DNA of 64,000 nt from assembly GCA_029224185.1 (NCBI GenBank), contig CM055196.1, positions 7,796,427 through 7,860,426 of the forward strand, in the 5' to 3' direction. Positions 24,205 through 36,870 of this stretch are shown one piece after another. Position 1 is the stretch's first letter. The number at the start of each line of letters is the position of its first letter. The notes below the pieces were generated by a model. It was not told where the DNA came from. It was given only the letters and a program-made list of their open reading frames with translations, and searched no databases. Made by a program: the position numbers and the translations under genes. The stretch is from Karalla daura (lineage: Eukaryota > Chordata > Actinopteri > Chaetodontiformes > Leiognathidae).

Positions 24205-27200
24205 ATGAACATGGATTTAAATGCCATCATAGAGCAAATGGAGACGGGGGAGCAAGACACAGCTTTGGCGGCTCTGCAGAGCTACAACAAGGAGGTAATG
24301 AAGAGCACCAAAAGGCGGACGGGCTGTGTTTGTGCTGAAGCATGAAGTTGATCATGTCCTGTAAATGTATCTGTGCTGTAGCATCCTCTGAGTCCGTCCA
24401 GTTACAGGCAGATGATGCTGGCGGGGGGGATCACGGGTCATTATCATATACATTTTATTATTGTTATGATTTTCCATTACAAAATGTACGCTATTATTGT
24501 ACCAAAGGTTATAGAACCCATATGAAGGCACATTGGTATGATTTATCCATTTATTTACTAAGATGTTTTTGGACACTAGGGGGCAGCAGAACGAGCTGTA
24601 AACATAACACTGGCATATTATCGCCTCATAAATATTACTATTGTGGATTGGTTTGATATTCTAAGAAAAGCATCACTATCTTGATCTGGTGGCTCCAGAG
24701 GCCTAACATGGCGTCATGCAAGTCAACAAACTTAAGCACAGTAAGATAATACATTCAAAACATGTGTAGACACACTGGTGTGCAAATAATTCCTTTTTTT
24801 ATCAACTGTGTAGCTCCTCTGTCATTCTCCGCCACAGGTTTATCCAATAAACTGCTCATTTGGTCTGTATCAAGAGTAGGTTTCAATGCTCCTCTTCCTG
24901 CTGTGTATTGTTTAGGCTTGCATCACATTTGGAGAGTATGAAGTGATGGTAATGACTGTCTGATACAACTTTAATACTCTCTCTCTAGTTTCTGCCATCA
25001 TTTGTAGAAAGTATAACAAGGAACAATAAGCTGACATGAATCCAGCAAAAACGACCTAAAGGGTCATAGTCAGGACCAGTACAGATAGATATTGCTTTGT
25101 CACTCACTTGACGGTGTTAGTTCGTTCATGGCTTTACTTTTTGCTTCTGTCATGATACGCACCTACCTGCATCATCCATAACTGGTACATATACCATATG
25201 ATATCGTTCACAGTAATACTGATACAAAGGCTGGATAAAAAGCATTAGCATTAGAGTATCACAAATTTTATGTGTGTATGGTTGGCTGATGTGGAAGTGG
25301 GGCGAGGATGGTGTGTCACATTTTCATAAATGTGAATTGCTGCACTACAAGGATCTGTGTGTCAGTGATAATGCTCTCTGCTCCCTTTTAACACTGGTAT
25401 TTTTTGTTTTTGATCTCTAGCCAACATTGGTGTTATGTTTGTTATTGTTTATAGTACAGTTACCATGACGAGGACGGGGACAAGCCGAGGAACCAGTTTT
25501 TATTGCGTTGTTTGCTGTTATGACCACTGTAACTTGAAAGTGGATCCACTTATGACTCATGACTTTACTGCAGGGCCATCATTCTTCCACTGCAGTGCTC
25601 GCTCTCAAATGAGTTCAACACTAGGTCAGAGTTTGTTGTCGTTTTATTTCGTGTGACTCCAGGACGTGGTGGCTTTAAATGCCACATTACTCATGAGTCT
25701 CTGTGGCCATTGCTGTAAATGGGAAACCAAAAGTGCTCTGACATTATCCAGCTGGTTTGTACCTCTTATTCAGCAAATACCAGTAAGGTCGATGATCGAA
25801 TTCCACGTGTCAGACTTCCAGTGAAACTCTGAAACTCTCTCTGCATCAAAGTTTCCTGCTATTGACTACAATTGAATTAAACAATAAAAATCTGTTTCCC
25901 GAGTAGAGACCTGAAACCTGACATGATAGTTCATGTTTGAGTTGTGCAGTCATTACAAAGATCAACAATCCTCACTGTCTTGTCTGTGGCTCATGTCCAA
26001 TTTTAGAAGAATATTAATCAAAAACCAAGCAGGGATTTTTCCAGCCATGAGTGTTCCCTTTCTCTAATGCTCTCCTTCCTGACTGTACATGGCCTCATCA
26101 GTCTCCATCAGCAAGGTAGGCCAAGCCTGAGAGCTGAAACCTCGGGATAAAATAAATTGCAAAGCACATTGCACACGTGCTGCCGATAAACCCGAGGGAA
26201 TCCCATGATGAACGTGCCAACACTTTTATCCACTCTTCCGCGGAGGACTAGAACAGAAGGGGACATGTCCCTGCACAGTGATGCCAAAGAGGCACAGCTA
26301 TTGATATATGTCTTAACAAAGGTAACTCAGGTAATTTCATACATGAAGGAAGAGCCACATTCCAATTTAACCTTTTGTTTGTTCATGATTCTAAAGAGAG
26401 CAGTTCAACCAAGACAGTGTCATCATCATATATAGAGATATATAGAGATTTTTAGACAGTCATGTGTGATTCTAGGGAAAATTCTATGTTAACTGGGTTG
26501 AAAAAAGTGGGTATGATTGGCCATGACTGTGCAGTCTATCTAGAGTGTATACTTGCAGCCTGAATGTTTGTTAGCTAATCCTAGCCCTGAAAAATAAATG
26601 GAAGCTATGCACTGGGCATGTCCCCTTCACTTGGATTGATGCCATGCCGTGCCAGCGTCTTCACATAAATAGAGCTCTTAATCTAGAAGTGGCTGTGCCT
26701 CATTTATCTAACCTGTGACTGGTGCGTGATGACATGCCGTCTGCGGGCCACAGGTGAGCTCAGCTGCATTGGCTCTCTCATCTGCAGAGACTTAAGCTTT
26801 AGGGAGTTGATCTGGAGGCCAATAGGATTGGATTCTCTGATACACAAATAGTCTCCTACAGCCTGGTCAAATCCTACCTTACTACAGTGCTCTCTAAGAT
26901 GAGGAGCTTAGTGTTTCTGGAGAATCTGCTGTATAATCTGCATGGTCTGTTTGTGCATCGACTGTTGGCTTCTTGTGGGTTCTTGGCAAGAGTGCGATGG
27001 CATAAATGTGTCAAAATCACTTCTTAACCTTTAAGAGACATCACAGAGAGTAGACAGTAGAGCAGAGTAGAGCGAACAGTCTGGAACTTGTCATATTTTA
27101 TTCATAACATCACATCTGATAATCTGAGTTGGATAAATCTTTAGAAAATGGAACTAAACATACAACACCTATATGCATATACTTGCTTGTCTTAAAGGAT

Positions 27201-30200
27201 AGAGCAGTCATACATCGTCACAGATGGGAACAGAGGACTTAAAAGAGTAGTATTAGCTGTGTTGAAGCTGCTTGGCTTCTGTTGGGCAGCTGCAGAGGAA
27301 AGAAGAGATACTGAAAGGTCATGGGTACCTCATGCAGTTACCTCTTTAACAGTGAGAGAGACACAGGGATGTCTCACATGTAAGGCCCTATGAAGAAGAC
27401 ACACAGAGCTTCACACCATAGTCCCTAAAAAACAATTGTAATTATACTGATCAGAAAATGCCAAAAAGAAAAAGCACAGCCTTGATGCCTGCTTTTTAAA
27501 AGACTTCATAAAAGACAGCATTAAAAAGAGTAAGTAAATGAAATCAGAATAAAATCCAGCTGTGGACATGTCGTGTTTATGTCCACGTAACATGGACAGC
27601 AGGTCATGAAAAATACTCCATGGAGTAGCCTACTACCAGACTGGTGTCAGGTGTCCGACTGGTGTCAGGCAGATGTTTTCAATGAAATGGCTCTGATAAA
27701 CTAATGGTGCTGCACTTGTCTCGCAGACAAGCGCTCAACACAATTCAATATCACCCACTAAAGATACTTTCCCCCAGAGTTATTGGAGACCAGGCCAGAG
27801 ATAAAAATAGAATGAGTCTTTGATTGGGATACACAAAGACAACGCATACACTCACACGCTCGTTTCCCCCTATCTGCCCAATATCAAAGACTTCCCTTTG
27901 AAAACTGTACAAGGTCATAATACATGTTCCCAAGCACTCAAACAAAGAAATGAAACAGAGTAAACTGTTAAAAAATGTTCCTCTCCTGCCTTTCCCCTCC
28001 TCCCTTCTTAACAGTGCTTTTTGTCCTCATTTTCTTCATCTTCTTTCTTCATCTCATGTTTTTCTTTGTGCTCTGTTTCCCTCCAGATGAACCAGTGCTT
28101 TACATTCACCGAGGGGGAAGAGCACGACCGTGAGGTATTCCCAGCATCTCCATCACACTCTGATCTGATCTGATCTCTTATTAGTCAATCATCTACCAGA
28201 GGTCCACAATACAACCTTTACAGGAAGTGATCAGGACTTTTTTTTCTCACAGAAGTTGTTGAATTTCCCCCTTTCTGCTTGAATGCACGTCTGATTAAGT
28301 GATTGAGTCTAAAGAAATGCATTCAAAAATCCTGTAGACATCTTCAACTGTTGATAATAATAATAATAAGTTAATAATTCAACCCTCTGTATTTTACCTT
28401 ATTTATTTGCTTATTGTTAGTGCATTGCTCGTTCTGCACCAACTCTTTGTTTGGGATTGTGTAATTAACAGGCCAGCATTAAGGAAACACTAGTGAGACT
28501 TCAGACAAGCACATTTGCACTTATATGGTAATTGACAACGTTTTCTCATTATACTGATGGGAAACATAATTTGGAGTTTGTTGCCAAACTTTGACTCTGC
28601 AGGAATCCAGGCTTAAACAAGTGTAAAGTCAGTTTTATGGCTTGGACTGGTTTGAGTGGTGAATCTAAAACAGAGAGGTGAGTTATAAATTCAGGATTAA
28701 GTTATGCACACGCTGAGCATACATCTGCATACGCTGCAGGAAGGCGTTATGCAAGACAGCTTCGCTGACAAATAACATTTCCAGTGTTAGCTGCCTGCAC
28801 TGTACCACACCATCAGCCCTGAGATATGGATGACTTGAAAATGTTTGATGGTCATGTGACCGACCACATCAAATATATATGGCTTTCTTTATGTTGTCTC
28901 TGTGCCTCATAACCTCATAAGCACACATCTCCTCTTTGATGTCATGGGTTTCAAGGCTTTAATGTTAGTGACTGAGTCATTACTCAGTAGTAACTGTTGT
29001 AATTAATCAAATTAGATTCAGAACACACAAAGCATATATTTAGGTAGCATCCATAGTTTGAGTGAGAAATTCAGAAAATTCTATTTTCAGATGGAGCAAA
29101 ATCAGTGCTCTCGGTCTTCACACCACTTCATCCCATCTGTTCGCTGCAGGAATGCAGATACTTGGTTCTCATAGTAAAATATATTATTCACTCTTGATAT
29201 TCAGTTATGACTGAAATGCCCGAGTGCTTCATGTCCCAATGTCTACTGAGACACTCTTGCATGAAAATACTTTTGACCCGACTCGATCCATGTGTTTTGT
29301 GACGCAGCATCTGGGGGAGCTGGTGCTCAGTTTCCTCAACGGGGAGCTGCAGCCTTCCTGTCAGCTGGCCTGTCTAGAAACCATCCGTATCCTGTCCAGG
29401 GACAAAAACTGCCTCTCGCCCTTCATCAGCCACGACGCCATGTCCACGCTCGCCCGCTACGCCGGCATCCTCACCGCCGGCTCGGCCACAACTGCCTCCG
29501 GTCAGGCGGACGAGAGCCAAGGTAACTCGGTTCAACATTTCTCTGAATTTCCTTAATACAGTGTTGGCTGGGGACAGTCTTGCAGGTAACTCATTCAGAG
29601 TTTGGGGGAAACAACCAAAACTGCCTGGTTTAAATGGACAATGTGTGATATCGACATCAGCACTTATGTATATGTTATCATTGGTATATTATGACCTCTG
29701 CTAATACTCTGACATACTTGGGAAATGAAGAATTTAGATTTGTTTATACATTTGATGGGTAAGCTCACAGGGCAGCGCCATGACAGTCCGCCATCTTGAA
29801 ACTACAGCCGCCGGCAAGGGACAAAGAGCATCAACGTGCTTTCTCTCTGAGTCAGACTTTTGGATACATGGTGGCTACCATAGCTGCAATGTGTGTCTGA
29901 TACAGGGAGGAGTTGGGGGTACTTCCTACACAGTGTCCCTTTAGATTATATTTGTGTTTTATACAATTTAATTTACGGGTTGTGTCATTAATAGTAGCCT
30001 TGCTCAGTGCTGTGATCTGGGAATATGATGAAATCACTCAAACACACTCAATAGGACAAGAAACAGGATCCAGGGTGAACAGACTGGTTGGACAAATACT
30101 CCTGGCTGAACACGTTTATTACAGATTAGCTTTAACCCGTTCCCACACTTTATTTCTAGCTCCTTCTATGTGACCATGGCTGAGTTTGAGGGAATCTCAC

Positions 30201-32478
30201 TGTGATAGTATTCCTGGGTATTGGCTACATGTCAGTCCCTTGCTGTGTGGTCTTGTGTGTGAAAAGCGTCGCAGAAGATACGGTTCAACTGGTTTGCGTG
30301 CATGACAGCACAGAACAAATTTGTTTTTCACATGAACCTTTTATCCTAAAAGCTTTCTAAGTATAGCTCAACTGTGCCATTCCCTCTCTTCCTGGTGGAA
30401 GGTGAGGGAGAGAACGGGGCAGAGGAAGCAGAAGCATCCAGCGACGTGGTGAAGGAGGCCTCCCCTCCGTCTGAAAACCCTGACCAGGAGGTCATCGTCG
30501 AGGGCCTCAAGTCCATCTGTAACATCCTGCTACACAACGAGACAGGACAGGTCGGTCCGTGCCCAACACTCCTCCATATACACAACCATTCGAATCTGAA
30601 AAGAAAAGGAAAATGCATAAATGGATGGATGTTGTTATGGATTGCAGGTGGTATCAGGAGATCTCCAGCTGATTAAGGGGGTGGCAGAGAGGCTGAAGCA
30701 GTGTCATGATCCCACCTGGAACCACGAGGTGAGGACTTCATGTCTGGTAGAGGCTTAATAAAAGGCACAAATCATGCTTTGGTTGTTATCAGGAGAGGAT
30801 ATTGTTGGAGCACAAATTCTGCATATCTGAGAAGTTTTCCAAGCATCACATATGTATCTTATCACACCTCTCACAGTGTCACACAACGGTTAATAGTGGT
30901 AGTCATTTCTGTTAAATGTAACACTAGCTTTAAATAAAAACATGAAAATTTAAAATAAAATTTCCTCAATTACTGTCTCACCTCAAGTAGATGACACAGA
31001 CGTGGCTTCAGAAATACAGTCAGTTGTAAATTCAGTTTCTGTGCCAGGCTGAATAAGCCCCTGTGTTTTTACTTTCTCCTTCTAGGTGCGTTTCTTTGAC
31101 CTGCGCCTCACTTTCCTGATGACCGCCACCAGAGTGGACATCAGGGCGCAGCTGGCTCAGGAGCTCCATGGCATCAGCCTACTAGGTGACTGACTTAATC
31201 TAGAACCCGTGCAACTACTGACCTTGAAAATGCCAGCTCTCTGGAAGAACTGCCTCCCAAGAGTTAGAGGATGAAAGTGTAAACTGAGCTTTCTGTCCTG
31301 TCTACACTCCAGGCAACCAGCTGGACGCCACACTCGGTCTGTGCTGGCCTGACACGCTGGAGACAGCCAGGGCGGGGTTCGAGGACGTCCCGCCTGAGGA
31401 GCTGCCCCCACTGAGCCGAGAGCAAACAGAGCTGGCCATGGAAATCCTGAAAATACTCTTCAATATCACATTTGACACAGGCAGGCGTAAGGTTGACGAG
31501 GTACTTCCTCAGTAATGAGCATACAGCTCCATCCAAAATATACCTATTATTGTGTTGAAGCGCAGTGACTCATTTCATAAGCAGCAGCTCCTGAGGACAG
31601 CGTGCTGGCACAGTATCATTTATTTATATGCTCAGCGGCTTACGAATGTAGCTGCCGTTGGGTCAAATGTTTTCCAGGTGCTTGGTCATAAATCAGAGTG
31701 CTGCACAAAGGGACGACTCCATGCAGTTGATGCTATGAATTTTGTTAGTCACTGAGACTTTTTGCTCCAAACCAGCCAGACCTGTCTCACGGTGACAATT
31801 ACCGAAAAGTCACCTGTGCTTCCTGTTGCATCTGTTTCTTCCCATGCTGTGGTCCAGTCCAAAGCAATCCAGTGATTCACTATCATTTCACCATGTTAAA
31901 GTCCACAGAGCTTTTGTAACCAGCTACTTTCCATTTCCCATACATGAATTTGTGACTTTATGAAATCCATACCCATCTCATTTTGCAGAGCATGACACAG
32001 TTACCGTATAGAAAAGTTCTCCTGCTGCTGAGCTAGCAGCAGGGACAAGGAATTGCCACAAGGTGGCGATCTGCTAAAAAGAGTGGAATTTGTCAGTAAT
32101 GTTTCAGAGAGTTGTTTGCAGACAAAGGTAAACTGATAAAATGACTGACTAATCAAGCAAAATCTTCTTCAGTCTTGCCATGGGGAACAAGTCGGTGCGG
32201 GCTAAGATATACATGCACATCATCAATGGCACTAAAATTAGAAGCTCTGCTTCGTGTTCTACAGCTTCTGTCTTAAGCACTATAAGACAGTAAGACTTAT
32301 GGGTAACTGATCACACTTTGGCCGTCCTGAAACAGTATGTTTGATCCATCTATCCATCCATCTGTCTGTGAAGGAGGAGGCAGCTGAGTACAGACATCTG
32401 GGAGCTATTCTGAGACACTGCCTGATGAGCCAAGCAGACGGAGAGGAGCGGAACGAGGAGTTCCACAGGTATGACAGC

Positions 32479-32566
<88 letters not shown>

Positions 32567-35088
32567 ATTCATCCATTCATTCTTCCTCCATGACACCGTC
32601 TCCTGAACCCCCCTTCCTCTTGATCTCAGCCACACTGTCAACCTGCTGGGTAACCTCCCTCTGACCTGTCTGGACGTCCTGCTGATGCCCAAGGTCCAAC
32701 AAGGCTCCATCGAGTACATGGGGGTCAACATGGACGCTGTCAACATGCTGCTGGAGTTCATGGAGAAGAGACTCGACAGGGTGAGGGGAGAGGCTTGTTC
32801 CTCCTGCACTGTAATAACGACTGAGCAAACACGAATCATAAGCCAGGCTGTGGAAGAGCATATTTGACAGTTATGCATAGTGTGTTTGACAAACAGGCTG
32901 AGCACCATCTTTGTCACTAGGTGGAGCTGTTTGCTAACTGAGTAGTAACGCTTAACAATAAAGGGCATTCTGTTTGCTACAATTTAGGTACATGCACTTA
33001 TGTGAAGTTTCCAAATGCGACTTTAATGAGTTAACTTTCTGCTTTAGTTTAGACTATTGGATGGTGATGTACACAGACGTCAGACACGCTGGGGACATGT
33101 CCCCACCACTTTTTTTCATGAACAATTTTGTCCCTGCCGCCTTTTAAAACGCTCATTACATATTACCCAACTAAATTAATGATGAGATAAACGTTTACAA
33201 AGGGTTGCACCTTAGAGCAGCGTTCATAATTGAAGAAGCTGCATAGTGAAAATGCATCCACCTGTTTTATAGTAATTTTGTTTACGCACAAACAAAAAAA
33301 AAAGCAAAAACATCACCTACTTCACATGGCCGTGTTTAATGAAGCAGCCTTTTTCCCCTGTCGCTTTCTTTTGTCATAAACCTGGTAATTCTGGCTGTCC
33401 ATCGCTCAGGGACACAAGCTGAAGGAAACGCTCCTCCCGTCCCTGAACCTGCTGACGGAGAGCGCCCGCATCCACCGGGAGACCAGGAAGTTCCTCAGGT
33501 CAAAGGTCGGAACCAAAGAGAATTCAGCATGAAGAGATACATCTAATTCATTCACATTCTAATGACTCAGATAGCCCGTCAACAAGTGTGTGTGTGTGTG
33601 TGTGTGTGTGCGTGCGTCCGTGTTTAGGTGCTGCCCCCACTGCGCGATGTGATCAACAGGCCCGAGGTGGGCAACGCTCTGAGGAACAAACTCGTGCGCC
33701 TCATGACACACATCGACACCGATGTCAAGGACTGCGCCGCTGAATTCCTCTTTGTTCTTTGCAAAGAAAGTGGTGAGGGATTATTGCAGTTATTCATAGT
33801 GATTTAATTATGGCCTATGACTTTCAGCCTCAAGCCTCTAACGTCGCCTTCTTATGTTTTTACGTCTTCCAAAACGTGTTAATTGGCCGTTCATCATTTG
33901 AATTGATTCCTGTTTCGTGGCTCGTTGAGTTGGTCTTGTTGACGTTGCACTAAATCTCATCCCTATTTACACTCATTTGCTCTGCATCCAGTTTCAAGGT
34001 TCATCAAATACACTGGATACGGTAATGCTGCAGGTCTGCTGGCCGCCCGGGGGCTGCTCAGGGGAGGCAGAGACTCCGGGATCTACTCTGAAGATGAAGA
34101 CTCTGAGACAGAGGAGTACAGAGAGGCCAAGGCCCAGTGAGTACCACAGACACTCAGGACCAGAGGGGGTGTGTTTCATCGTGCCCTTTGGTCTTGTGTA
34201 CCTTCAAAGGGACAGACACCTCAGTAAAATCTGTCAGTAAAGTCTCTCTATCTGAGGAAATTATCCATGCATTTCATGCTGCTCCTTTAGATTCCCAGAG
34301 TGGATCAGATATGTGATCCCTCCATCACTGGGTCTGTGTCAGGGTTTCCCTCTGATTGAACATAGTCTCAGCTCTGATCATAAAATGCTCCTCTCCGGCT
34401 TGTTGTCCTCCTGGAGTTTAATTTACTTTTCAGAATCCATAAACCAAACTCGCGTGACCTCTCCAGTGTCCTTGCGAGAATAAATAACTCGTCTAATGTT
34501 CCATAACAAGGCTGAGCGCCGCATCGCTCATCCTGAACATGAGGTTTGACAAATACCTCTGCAGTGACCTGGTTTAGAGCTCACGCAGAAGCTGAGCAGT
34601 TTGACACCCACGTAATTGGGACAATGTTAATGTAAATTAAATGTGTTCATTAATTACGATTATGCAGATGAGCTGCTTTATTTAAACATTGTTTGTCCTC
34701 TCTCTCTTTAACTCTCTCCCTCTCTGTGTCTCTCCAGTATAAATCCAGTAACAGGAGTTGTAGAGGAGGATCAGCCCAACCCTATGGAGGGAATGACGGA
34801 GGAGCAGAAAGAATATGAAGCCATGAAACTGATCAACATGTTTGACAAGCTTTCAAGGTCAGTGCACGCACAGGCGCACAGTTTTCACCACCTGGTGCCT
34901 CAACATGCCCGTCTAAATATGTCTGACCCTTCCCATCCTGCAGGACCAGTGTCATCCAGCCCATGCAGCTGACTATGGACGGGAGGATGAAAGAGATATC
35001 TCCCGAGGACATGTGTAAACTGTCCCACAATCCTCTCGTCCCGCCGCAAGAGCCGACCAATTCAGACAGCGAGGGAGAGGCGCAGTAA
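24205..35088 (+). CDS. ric8a: Synembryn-A (Ric-8A), complete coding region, 14 exons
   Basis: Cytosolic chaperone and guanine-nucleotide exchange factor for G-alpha i, q and 12/13 subunits. Exons: 24205-24294, 28087-28134, 29308-29521, 30402-30550, 30648-30728, 31086-31185, 31313-31500, 32374-32468, 32630-32780, 33410-33505, 33628-33772, 33992-34136, 34738-34857, 34944-35088. The sum is 1767 nt, 588 aa plus stop, with all phases consistent. Family blocks include ETIRILSRDKNC, EGLKSICNILL, VRFFDLRLTFLMTATR, AMEILKILFNITFD, YRHLGAILRHCLM, VNLLGNLPLTCLDVLL, YMGVNMDAVNMLLEFMEKRL, VLPPLRDVINRPEVGNALRN, VRLMTHIDTDVK, AAEFLFVLCKES, FIKYTGYGNAAGLLAARGLL and EGMTEEQKEYEAMKLINMFDKLSR. The Ric8A assignment rests on VIQPM after the last helix and the overall block pattern. 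It is longer than human (about 530 aa), mainly from an acidic linker in exon 4 (30402-30550). ATG at 24211, two codons in, is an alternative start. Confidence 0.96.
24295..28086 (+). other. ric8a: ric8a intron 1
   Basis: A 3.8-kb intron, the longest in the gene. No exon, RNA gene or intact mobile element is recognised. The stretch near 24570-24660 (GGACACTAGGGGGCAGCAG and following) resembles a scattered fish genomic repeat, from memory only. The acceptor ctccag at 28081-28086 falls immediately before an in-frame ATG, which opens exon 2. Confidence 0.5.
28135..29307 (+). other. ric8a: ric8a intron 2
   Basis: A 1.2-kb intron with nothing recognisable beyond short AT-rich tracts, such as an AAT run near 28356-28368. 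The donor gtattc is weaker than the gene's other donors. Intron 3 (29522-30401) contains TCCGCCATCTTGAAACTACAGCCG at about 29788-29812, a sequence I associate with a dispersed fish repeat (inference). Confidence 0.4.
32480..32563 (+). repeat. (CA)n microsatellite filling half of a ric8a intron
   Basis: About 40 uninterrupted CA units begin 12 bases after the exon 8 donor (32468) in the 161-bp intron before exon 9. Transcript-sense CA runs just after donors are known binding sites for hnRNP L. Confidence 0.95.
34000..35088 (+). CDS. ric8a: ric8a C-terminal exons: G-alpha-binding region and phospho-switch
   Basis: Exon 33992-34136 encodes the YSEDEDSETEEY acidic segment. In mammalian Ric-8A this holds the constitutive casein kinase 2 sites Ser435 and Thr440, which raise chaperone activity. 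The first Ser is kept; the Thr position is Ser here, still a possible acceptor. Exon 34738-34857 carries EGMTEEQKEYEAMKLINMFDKLSR, the C-terminal helices that contact the G-alpha Ras-like domain. The last exon ends EPTNSDSEGEAQ-stop. Residue numbers come from family knowledge, not alignment. Confidence 0.85.
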
Positions 35089-36870
35089 AACACGGAGGCG
35101 TGAAGATAGGAACTCCCATGATCGCCAGGGATGATCTGTCTCATTCGTTTAGATGTTCAGATGTCACACAGTCCAACCTGTTCCTGTTTACTTATCGTGA
35201 AGGGAGGGGGAAGAGCAGAAAGCTGGAATTAGTCAAGCACTAGTCAATTCATTGTATTTACAGTATCAGAGCTGAATGGCTGCTTAGCGCTGCTTTGGAA
35301 TACAATAGCACCACTAAACGCAAGGGTCGAGTAGATACTGGCACTGGAGTGAACAATAGGTTTGGAGGGTGACATTGTTTCCAATCTACTCATCAAAGCA
35401 ACAACCCCCACCAGGCTCCATCCTCCAGTCCCACAGCTCGTGTTAGCTAGCTCGCTAGTCCTCATACAGCCACAACCTGGTGATGGACACCCCGGGTGAC
35501 TCAAAAGCATCTGGACCCTCAGGCTTGGATGGACCTTAAACATAGTCCAGGCCTAATTGTTGAACTCCAAAGGTTACGTTTCCCAATCGATGAAGACTTT
35601 CACGTTTCCAAATGTTACTCTCTCATCACATTTCTTTGATGTGTAGATGTTTGATGTTCAGATTTGTTTAAATTAAATTGATAAAATGAGTTACTCAAAT
35701 TCTAATTTTTTGACAAAAGTTGACTTTATATTATAATGCAATTACTTGAAACCAATGGCTATGTGGAGGGTGAAGGAGGATTGCTCTGAAACTTGCTGCT
35801 TTAGGAAATGTCAATAGGTTAATACGGTGCGGCCTCTTAATGTCAGGATGTAAACAAAGCAACGTGACGGCCCTTTAAATCACACTCCTTTCCCACCAGA
35901 ACTGTGAACACCCGAGACAGAAACAACGCCGCTGTGCTGAGCTGACGTGTCACCTCTGACACGTCAGCTCCACTTTGCTCAGCTTTTGCTCAACACTTGG
36001 TCGTCACGTTTTTGTTTTGTTTTCTCCTTCTCTGTGCTTCTCTTTGCCAGAACTTTCTGTGCATGTGCAAGTCATCTTTGGTTGGTCACTGGCGTTTCGG
36101 ACACCTTAATCTCATCATCTTCACAGCAGTGGTGTGTTTGCGGTTCGGGTCATTTCTATCCGTCGAAAAGGACCAAATAGAGCAGTTACAGCCACAGCGT
36201 GTAATGTAATATCCTGCCGTTGGAACAGGAAGTTTAACTATAGGTTACCCAGCAATTATTTCATACCTAAGAAACAAGCTACTAACAGCGTATCGATACA
36301 GATCAGTTCGGTTCGATTCGGTGAGGTTGTGAGGTCGTCATCCTGGATCTGGAATCTGCAAGTAACATTTGAAAACTCAACAAAAACAACGACGACAGCA
36401 AAATACTGCACCCAGAATGACCCAAACAACTCCCTGAGAGCAGTAAAGGCAGGAGACGCCTCAGCGTCCACAGGAAGTCTCCGTTCGGAGCTTGAGGTGA
36501 ACTCTGCAGGGCGTCGCAGCTCGAAGGAGATGCTTTGTTTGTAGTTTACAAAAGAGTGAAGGAAACCGTCTCAAGGCTTGGCAAAGAATTGTTGTTTAGG
36601 CTTGCGATGATTGTATTTTTGAGGGCAAAACTGACTTTTAGATGCCTGTTGTTTTTCATGATGCCCTCCAGATGTTTTATTTTTAGAAGCGAAACCTGAG
36701 ACGACAGACAGATGAGTTATAATTTTTGAGCGAAGACGACATATTCTTATGCAAAGAAAACTAAAAGTATAGTCTGAAACATATATATTACATGTATACT
36801 CCTTTATATTGTTACTGTAAAGCTGCTGACTCGTGGACTGGAAAATACATTAAAGGTGTTTAAATGTAGT
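35089..36870 (+). other. ric8a: ric8a 3' UTR
   Basis: After the stop at 35086-35088 the sequence is non-coding. The best plus-strand polyadenylation signal is ATTAAA at 36849-36854, giving a 3' UTR of about 1.8 kb. The preceding 250 bases are AT-rich and contain TGTA/TATA elements typical of a 3' end. The exact cleavage site is inferred. Confidence 0.5.
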
